Assembly (NCBI GenBank): GCA_947631655.1
Contig: CANRME010000012.1
Span: 1-19,593, forward strand
Direction of reading: 5' to 3'
DNA from: an uncultured Bacilli bacterium
GTDB taxonomy: Bacteria > Bacillota_I > Bacilli_A > RF39 > UBA660
Length of the DNA: 19,593 nucleotides
In this document: piece by piece, positions 14,710-19,593 of the stretch
Numbering within the stretch: the first letter of the stretch is position 1
How the letters are laid out: every line of letters starts with the position of its first letter
Notes under the pieces: generated by a model
Seen by the model: only the letters and a program-made list of their open reading frames with translations
Databases searched by the model: none
Told to the model about the DNA's origin: nothing
Made by a program: the position numbers and the translations under genes

Positions 14710-15138
14710 ATGAAAATAAATATTAAAGAAAATAATAAAAATGTTCAAGAATTTAACTTCCTTTATGATTCTGTGGGATGGGGTTCTTATGATGAAGGAA
14801 TTTCTAAAATAGCTTTAGATAATACCTTTTACTCTATAAGTGTTTATGATGATGATAAAATAATTGGTTATGGAAGATTAATTGGGGATACGATATGTTT
14901 TGTTTATATACAAGATATAATGGTTAGGAAAGAATACCAATCTCAAAAAATAGGAACACTTATCATGAATAAATTATTAGAAAAAATTAAAGAATTACAA
15001 AAAATTAATCCTGATTTAAGAGTATATTCAGGAGCTTCTAAAGGAAAAGAAAAATTTTATGAGAAATTTGGTTTTGTTACAAGAATAGATGCTGGTTTAG
15101 GAGCAGGAATGATTTTAAAGACAAATGAAGAGAATTAA
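14710..15138 (+). CDS. GNAT-family N-acetyltransferase
   Basis: A 142-aa GNAT enzyme that would move an acetyl group from acetyl-CoA to an amine. YSISVYDDDKIIGYGRLIGD forms the central strands, FVYIQDIMVRKEYQSQKIG holds the acetyl-CoA-binding V-x-x-x-Q/R-x-x-x-x-G loop, and YSGASKGKEKFYEKFGF is the typical C-terminal helix-strand. The substrate is unknown. Close relatives are usually annotated simply as GNAT proteins. The start follows a good AGGTGAG Shine-Dalgarno. The gene has its own promoter; there is no obvious terminator after it, and a short open stretch continues in the same frame after the TAA (see 15142-15252). Confidence 0.88.
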   Translation: MKINIKENNKNVQEFNFLYDSVGWGSYDEGISKIALDNTFYSISVYDDDKIIGYGRLIGDTICFVYIQDIMVRKEYQSQKIGTLIMNKLLEKIKELQKINPDLRVYSGASKGKEKFYEKFGFVTRIDAGLGAGMILKTNEEN

Positions 15139-15141
15139 AAC

Positions 15142-15252
15142 AGGAGTAAAATAAAGAAAATACATAATTATGAAGTTGTGGAAATATCAAGTTATGAAAT
15201 TATTAATGCCAATAAAGAGCTTTTAAATTGGATAGATGAAAATATAAAATAA
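15142..15252 (+). pseudogene. Possible remnant or very small ORF between GNAT and kilA-N genes
   Basis: The 158-base gap between the GNAT and KilA-N genes has one protein-like open stretch. In the GNAT frame, after its stop, codons read on to a TAA at 15250-15252, encoding a charged C-terminus-like piece ending ELLNWIDENIK. There is no in-frame ATG. An AGGAG (15142-15146) lies just upstream of an ATA codon (15151), as if an ATG had been lost, and a GTG at 15178 would give only 24 aa. I do not recognise the family. It could be a decayed gene end or chance in AT-rich DNA. Confidence 0.3.
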
Positions 15253-15296
15253 ATATTTATTGTATGTTGAATATTTCTTGTAAGGGAGGTGTATAT

Positions 15297-16148
15297 ATGT
15301 CTAACAAAATAATAGAAGTTCAAAATATTAAAATAAATGTAACCAATATAAATGAAAAAGATTATATTTGCATTTCAGATTTTGGCAAATATAAAGGGGG
15401 AAAGTCAAAATCTGATGATATAATACGCAATTGGTTAAGAAATAGAATAACTTTAGAGTTTTTAGGTACCTGGGAATCAATTTACAATCCGAATTTTAAT
15501 TCCGTCGAATTCGACGGGTTTAGAAAAAATGCTGGTCTTCATACTTTTACACTTAGTGTTACTGAATGGTGTGAAAAAACTAATGCCATTGGTATTTATT
15601 CAAAACGGGGAAAATATGGTGGAACTTATGCTCATAAAGATATTGCGTTTGAATTTGCGTCTGCCATAAGTCCAGTATTTAAACTATATTTAATAAAAGA
15701 ATTTGAAAGATTAAAAGAACTTGAAAATCACAATCGAGAATGGGATGTAAAAAGAATACTTACTAAAAAGAATTATTTAATTCATACGGATGCAATTAAA
15801 AATTATATTTTACCTAATAATGATTTTTATGAAAATCGAGAATGGTTAAAATATGCTGAAGAAGCAGATATTCTTAATGTAGTATTATTTCACACTACAG
15901 CTAAAATATGGAGAGAGCTTAATCCTAATTTAGCAAAAACTTCTAATGTTAGAGATTATGCTTCAATTAATGAATTAACAGTATTATCAAATCTTGAATC
16001 ACATAATGCAGAATTAATTAAAGAAGGAAAAAGTAAAGAAGAAAGATTTGAAATATTGAGTGCTATTGCTAAGTACCAATTAAATATACTTAATAATGCT
16101 GAAAAAATTAAATTATTAAATGAAAAAGGTAGTGATAAAAATGAATAA
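15297..16148 (+). CDS. KilA-N domain protein (phage type)
   Basis: A 283-aa protein whose first 140 or so residues form a KilA-N DNA-binding domain: YICISDFGKYK, DIIRNWLRNRITLEFLGTWE, then the conserved FTLSVTEWCEKTNAIGI and GGTYAHKDIAFEFASAISP followed by FKLYLIKEFERLK. KilA-N occurs in phage and large DNA virus proteins, often as antirepressor-like regulators. Residues about 150-283 are mostly helical and carry no domain I can name. The start is ATG 15297, preceded by AAGGGAGGTG; an ATG at 15264 adds 11 residues with no Shine-Dalgarno. It overlaps rbgA by 8 nt, an unusual coupling of a mobile-element-type gene to an essential ribosome assembly gene. No integrase or other phage genes are near, so it looks like a domesticated or stranded morphogene-type gene. 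Confidence 0.85.
   Translation: MSNKIIEVQNIKINVTNINEKDYICISDFGKYKGGKSKSDDIIRNWLRNRITLEFLGTWESIYNPNFNSVEFDGFRKNAGLHTFTLSVTEWCEKTNAIGIYSKRGKYGGTYAHKDIAFEFASAISPVFKLYLIKEFERLKELENHNREWDVKRILTKKNYLIHTDAIKNYILPNNDFYENREWLKYAEEADILNVVLFHTTAKIWRELNPNLAKTSNVRDYASINELTVLSNLESHNAELIKEGKSKEERFEILSAIAKYQLNILNNAEKIKLLNEKGSDKNE
15502..15517 (+). repeat. GC-rich 16-bp perfect palindrome inside the kilA-N gene
   Basis: CCGTCGAATTCGACGG reads identically on both strands. It is about 62% GC in a region that is mostly A and T, and it encodes V-E-F-D within the KilA-N domain. It could be a protein-binding site or simply the codons of a conserved peptide. Confidence 0.6.
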
Positions 16149-16968
16149 CGAAAATAAAACAAATATTAACTGGTATCCAGGGCATATGGCTAAGACTAAA
16201 AGACTAATTAAAGAAAGTATTGATTTAATAGATATTGTTTATGAATTAGTAGATGCGAGAATCCCTTTTAGTAGTAGAGTATTAGAACTGGATGAGATAG
16301 TTAAAGATAAATTAAGATTAATAATTATAACCAAAAGTGATTTATGTGATTTAGAAGAAACTAATAAATGGGTAAATTATTATAAAAATTTAGGTTATGA
16401 AGTAGTTTTAGTTAATTTAGAAAAACCTAATAGTTATAAAGAAGTAATTAAAAAATCTAAAGAAATGGTTAAAGATAAAAAAGAAATAAAAGCTTTAGTA
16501 GTAGGAGTACCTAATGTCGGGAAATCAACTTTAATTAATCAAATGACGAAAAGAAAAGTCGCAGTAGTTGGAAATAAACCAGGAGTTACTACATCTCTTA
16601 ATTGGCTAAAAACTAATGAGGGTATCTTACTTTTAGATACTCCCGGTATTTTATGGCCAAAATTAGAACAAGAAAAAGCCGCTTTAAACTTAGCAGCTAT
16701 GAGTGCCATAAAAGAAGAAGTTATTCCGATTGATGAAGTAGCTATTCATATTTTGCATACCTTAGATAAGTATTATCCGAGTATTTTGAAAGAAAGATAT
16801 GGCGTAGATAAAATGTCTTTTGATTACGAAAATATTTATGATATAATAAGCAAGTATTTACATATTCCTTATACTAGTGGGGAAGTAGATTATGAAAGAA
16901 TAAGTAATATTATTTATAATGATTTAAAATCTAATAAAATAAAAAATATTACTTTTGATAGATTATAA
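16141..16968 (+). CDS. rbgA: Ribosome biogenesis GTPase RbgA (YlqF)
   Basis: A 275-aa GTPase needed for late 50S subunit assembly (addition of L16 and neighbours). INWYPGHMAKTKR at the N-terminus is the RbgA signature. The GTPase motifs are circularly permuted as in this family: TKSD (64-67, G4) comes before GVPNVGKST (122-130, G1/P-loop) and DTPG (166-169, G3). A C-terminal helical domain follows. Length is near the family's about 280 aa. The start is ATG 16141, with GGTAGTGATAAAA before it; an in-frame ATG at 16120 lies deeper in kilA-N and adds seven atypical residues. It overlaps kilA-N by 8 nt and is followed 21 nt later by rnhB, its usual partner in Bacilli. Confidence 0.95.
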   Translation: MNNENKTNINWYPGHMAKTKRLIKESIDLIDIVYELVDARIPFSSRVLELDEIVKDKLRLIIITKSDLCDLEETNKWVNYYKNLGYEVVLVNLEKPNSYKEVIKKSKEMVKDKKEIKALVVGVPNVGKSTLINQMTKRKVAVVGNKPGVTTSLNWLKTNEGILLLDTPGILWPKLEQEKAALNLAAMSAIKEEVIPIDEVAIHILHTLDKYYPSILKERYGVDKMSFDYENIYDIISKYLHIPYTSGEVDYERISNIIYNDLKSNKIKNITFDRL

Positions 16969-16989
16969 ATAGAAAAGGAAGTGTTACTA

Positions 16990-17625
16990 GTGATTAATTT
17001 ACTTAAATACGAGAAAGCTTTATATAAAGAGGGATATAATTTAATTGCTGGTTTAGATGAAGTAGGGCGTGGTCCCCTAGTAGGTCCCGTTGTCACCGCC
17101 GCAGTGATACTTCCTAAAAATTATAAATTAAAAGGTTTAAATGATAGTAAAAAATTAACTCCTAAACAAAGAGATAAATTTTATGATATTTTAGTAAAAG
17201 ATGCAATAAGCATTGGCATTGGGATGTGTGATGCGAAAACCATCGATGAAATAAATATCTATGAAGCTACCAAAGTAGCAATGAAAGAAGCTTTAAATAA
17301 TTTGAGTATTAAGCCCGATTATGTGCTAATTGATGCCATGAAATTAGATATAGACACTCCTCATTTACCAATTATTAAAGGAGATGCTAAATCTTTGTCC
17401 ATCGCTGCGGCGAGTGTGGTAGCAAAAGTTACAAGGGACAGAATGATGGACGAATTAGATAAAGTTCATCCCGAATATGGATTTAAATCTCATAAGGGGT
17501 ATCCGACAAAAAAACATTTAGAAGCCTTAAAAAAATATGGTCCTTTAGAAAATTATAGGTTTACATATGGACCAGTTCGTGATTTAATAAATAATGGAAA
17601 TGGAAGTAATAGCAGTGAAAAATAA
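16990..17625 (+). CDS. rnhB: Ribonuclease HII
   Basis: A 211-aa RNase HII that cuts RNA in RNA-DNA hybrids and starts removal of misincorporated ribonucleotides. GLDEVGRGPLVGPVVTAAV holds D23 and E24; LIDAMKLD supplies D115, and the family blocks LNDSKKLTPKQR, SIAAASVVAKVTRDRMM and GYPTKKH are all present. Length fits (about 200-255 aa). The start is the GTG at 16990, placed 7 nt after AAAGGAAGTG; the upstream GTG at 16981 is part of that Shine-Dalgarno. The gene overlaps the next one by 11 nt. Confidence 0.95.
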   Translation: MINLLKYEKALYKEGYNLIAGLDEVGRGPLVGPVVTAAVILPKNYKLKGLNDSKKLTPKQRDKFYDILVKDAISIGIGMCDAKTIDEINIYEATKVAMKEALNNLSIKPDYVLIDAMKLDIDTPHLPIIKGDAKSLSIAAASVVAKVTRDRMMDELDKVHPEYGFKSHKGYPTKKHLEALKKYGPLENYRFTYGPVRDLINNGNGSNSSEK

Positions 17626-19593
17626 AATAAAAAATACCTTAATTGATTTTGGCATTCTATGCCTAACTTTATTTTTAATTGAAATAATTTTTAAACTAGT
17701 TTCTGGTCTAAATGTTTTTTCGTGGTCTACTTTAAGAATTATTTTAGGTATTTTAATAGTAGGGCTTATAATAAGCATTCCAGAGTATTTTTTAAGAAGA
17801 AAACACAGAGCCATTATTAATACTATTTTAGTATTTATTATTACGATTTATACGATTGCTCAAGCGGGTTTTTCTAACTTCCTAGGAGTTTATATTTCCT
17901 TTGGGACCAGCAATCAAGCGGGAGCAGTTACTAGTTACTTATTTGATTATATTGCAAGTTTTAAATGGTATTTTTATTTTATTATTCTTCCTTTTATCTT
18001 AATGGTAGGAACTTATATTTATTTAAAAAAACATCCTAAAAAAGAAATGCTATTAAAGAAAAAACTTAGTAAAAAAGAAAGATTAAAACTTGCGGCTTTA
18101 AATAAAAAGTATAAAAAGATTTTTGTCTGTTCTTGGGTCTTATGTTTATTAGTATGTACTTGTTTATATTATTTAACTTTAACGAGTAGCTTTATGCAAG
18201 ATAAGTATCAAGCTGAAAATAATACCGAGTTATTTATGAATGTTAATATGCCTAATCTAGCAATTAGAGAATTTGGAACAATGGGTTACGGTATCTTAGA
18301 TTTAAGAGCTTTATTCTTTAATAAAAATGATGATGTGGATTTATCATTTAATAATGATCCGAAAATAGATAGCGAAAAAGAATATGAAAGAGAAATTGAT
18401 GATACTATTTATGAAGATATATTAGCAAATGAAAAAAATACAAATTATAAAACTCTACATGAATATTTCTTAAGTAAAAGTATTACTCCTAAAAATGATT
18501 ATACCGGAATGTTTAAAGGTAAGAACTTAATTATTGTTCAAATGGAGAGTATTTCAAATCTTTTACTAATGAAAGAATATTATCCTAATTTTAATAAATT
18601 ATGGGATGAAGGTTGGGCCTTTACCAATATGTATTCGCCAAGAAATGCTTGTGCAACCGGTAATAATGAAATGAGTGCGATGATTTCCCTTTTCCCAGAG
18701 AATTTAAGTTGTACGGCGAATATCTACCAAAATAATGTTTATCCTTATAGTATCTTTAATATGTTTAATAATAATGGTTATACCACTAGTAGTTTTCATA
18801 ATTATATTGATGCTTACTACTATCGTAAAAATATTCATGAAAATATGGGTTCTACTTATTATAATGCTATTGATATGGGCATTCCTTATTCTTATGAATA
18901 TGAAGAGTGGCCAAGTGATGAACTTTTAATGGAAAAATCTTTTGAAATATTTAAGAGTGATAAACCATTCTTTGCATATCTTACAACTGTCTCAGGACAT
19001 CAACCATATATTGTATCTTCTACGATAGGAGATGAATATTTAGATTTATTTAAAGATTTAAATGTTAATATGGCGGTGAAGAGATACTTATCTAAATTAA
19101 AAGATTTTGATAATGCCGTCGGTGTTTTAATCGATGAATTAAAGAAAGCCAAAATGTTAGATAATACCGTCATTTTATTCTTCGCTGATCATTATCCATA
19201 TGCCATTGCCAAGAATAATTTACAACCATTATTTGATTATGATTTAGAAGAATATAATAATGTTGATAAAACCCCAATGTTAATATATAATCCAAAACTC
19301 GAAAGTGAAAAAATAACCTCTTATACAACATTCATGAATATCTTACCAACTATTTTAAACCTTTATGACATAGATTATGATCCAAGATATTATGCCGGCG
19401 AAGATATATTTAGTGATACTTATGATAACTTAGCGGTATTTAACGATGGTTCATGGGTAAGTGATATAGCTTATTACAATGCAACTTCTTCTAAAATAGA
19501 ATATTTTACAGATAAGACATATACTAATGAAGAAATATTAAGTATTAATAATAAAATTAATAATAAAATAAAAATGAGTAATTTAGCTATTAG
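17615..19593 (+). CDS. Lipoteichoic-acid-synthase-type membrane sulfatase, 3' end outside window
   Basis: An open frame of 659 codons that leaves the window without a stop. Five N-terminal membrane helices (roughly residues 8-28, 36-56, 66-86, 109-129, 166-188) precede an extracellular sulfatase/alkaline-phosphatase-fold domain, the architecture of LtaS. Catalytic positions are in place: E311 in VQMES, T348 in CATGNNE as the likely nucleophile, H462 in SGHQPY, and D525-H526 in FADHYP. Their spacing closely follows S. aureus LtaS (E255, T300, H416, D475-H476). LtaS polymerises glycerol phosphate from phosphatidylglycerol on the outer face of the membrane. Related enzymes act as primases or phosphoethanolamine transferases, so the exact product is open. 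The start is GTG 17615 with GGAAG 8 nt upstream, inside the end of rnhB, in another frame. Confidence 0.88.
   Translation, partial: MKNKIKNTLIDFGILCLTLFLIEIIFKLVSGLNVFSWSTLRIILGILIVGLIISIPEYFLRRKHRAIINTILVFIITIYTIAQAGFSNFLGVYISFGTSNQAGAVTSYLFDYIASFKWYFYFIILPFILMVGTYIYLKKHPKKEMLLKKKLSKKERLKLAALNKKYKKIFVCSWVLCLLVCTCLYYLTLTSSFMQDKYQAENNTELFMNVNMPNLAIREFGTMGYGILDLRALFFNKNDDVDLSFNNDPKIDSEKEYEREIDDTIYEDILANEKNTNYKTLHEYFLSKSITPKNDYTGMFKGKNLIIVQMESISNLLLMKEYYPNFNKLWDEGWAFTNMYSPRNACATGNNEMSAMISLFPENLSCTANIYQNNVYPYSIFNMFNNNGYTTSSFHNYIDAYYYRKNIHENMGSTYYNAIDMGIPYSYEYEEWPSDELLMEKSFEIFKSDKPFFAYLTTVSGHQPYIVSSTIGDEYLDLFKDLNVNMAVKRYLSKLKDFDNAVGVLIDELKKAKMLDNTVILFFADHYPYAIAKNNLQPLFDYDLEEYNNVDKTPMLIYNPKLESEKITSYTTFMNILPTILNLYDIDYDPRYYAGEDIFSDTYDNLAVFNDGSWVSDIAYYNATSSKIEYFTDKTYTNEEILSINNKINNKIKMSNLAI

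Noticed and set aside
15243..15248. TATAAA as promoter for the KilA-N gene
   Set aside because: No -35 at suitable distance and this sequence overlaps an A/T-only stretch where such matches are common.
15249..15260. 12-bp palindrome ATAAATATTTAT
   Set aside because: Composed only of A and T; expected by chance in this DNA.
18735..18929. Open frame of 64 codons on the + strand
   Set aside because: It lies in another frame inside the LTA-synthase-type gene and is very rich in Ile/Leu/Met as expected from AT-rich shadow frames.
1..19593. tRNA, rRNA, CRISPR array, insertion sequence ends or recombinase
   Set aside because: I looked for these and saw none.

Overview
The window looks like a compact, very AT-rich Gram-positive genome. 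It most resembles an uncultured host-associated Bacilli lineage close to the Mollicutes (RF39-type gut bacteria), but that placement is an inference from gene style, not from a marker tree. TGA is a stop (rimM ends in TGA) and Trp is TGG, so the code is the standard bacterial one, not the Mycoplasma code. All 15 genes I can support are on the + strand. Gaps are short; none exceeds about 160 bases.

Layout. (1) 18-1871: a secreted surface protein with a TasA/camelysin-like N-terminus and a C-terminal formylglycine-enzyme/C-type-lectin-like fold, closed by a terminator. (2) 1934-4898: a tightly packed housekeeping operon of a YgjP-like metallopeptidase, a SpoU/TrmH-family RNA methyltransferase, rimM, trmD and an unrecognised 147-aa protein. 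(3) 5030-5898: rplS behind a strong promoter and a structured leader (probable L19 autoregulatory leader), then lepB (signal peptidase I). (4) 5994-13202: one giant 2402-aa gene for a membrane-anchored M26 (IgA1 protease/Zmp type) zinc metalloprotease with a cohesin-like head, split dockerin-like calcium loops, four tandem repeats of about 210 residues, a GLUG beta-helix and an HETAH active site. (5) 13277-16148: small accessory genes for an ASCH-domain protein, a sugar-phosphate-type nucleotidyltransferase, a GNAT acetyltransferase, a possible gene remnant and a phage-type KilA-N protein. (6) 16141-19593: rbgA (ribosome assembly GTPase), rnhB (RNase HII) and a lipoteichoic-acid-synthase-type sulfatase that runs off the window.

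Read together, this is the classical Firmicutes rimM-trmD-rplS-(lepB)-rbgA-rnhB ribosome block, split by about 10 kb of cell-surface and accessory genes between lepB and rbgA. The accessory genes have their own promoters and terminators. The surface theme (adhesin-like protein, signal peptidase, giant protease, LTA synthase) suggests a host-associated, walled cell.

Regulatory style is consistent. Most promoters carry a TGN-extended -10 box, several predicted leaders are only about 9-17 nt long, many start codons follow a GGTGA-type Shine-Dalgarno, and terminator stems begin at or inside stop codons. Several start codons are placed internally on this basis and differ from the longest possible reading frame.
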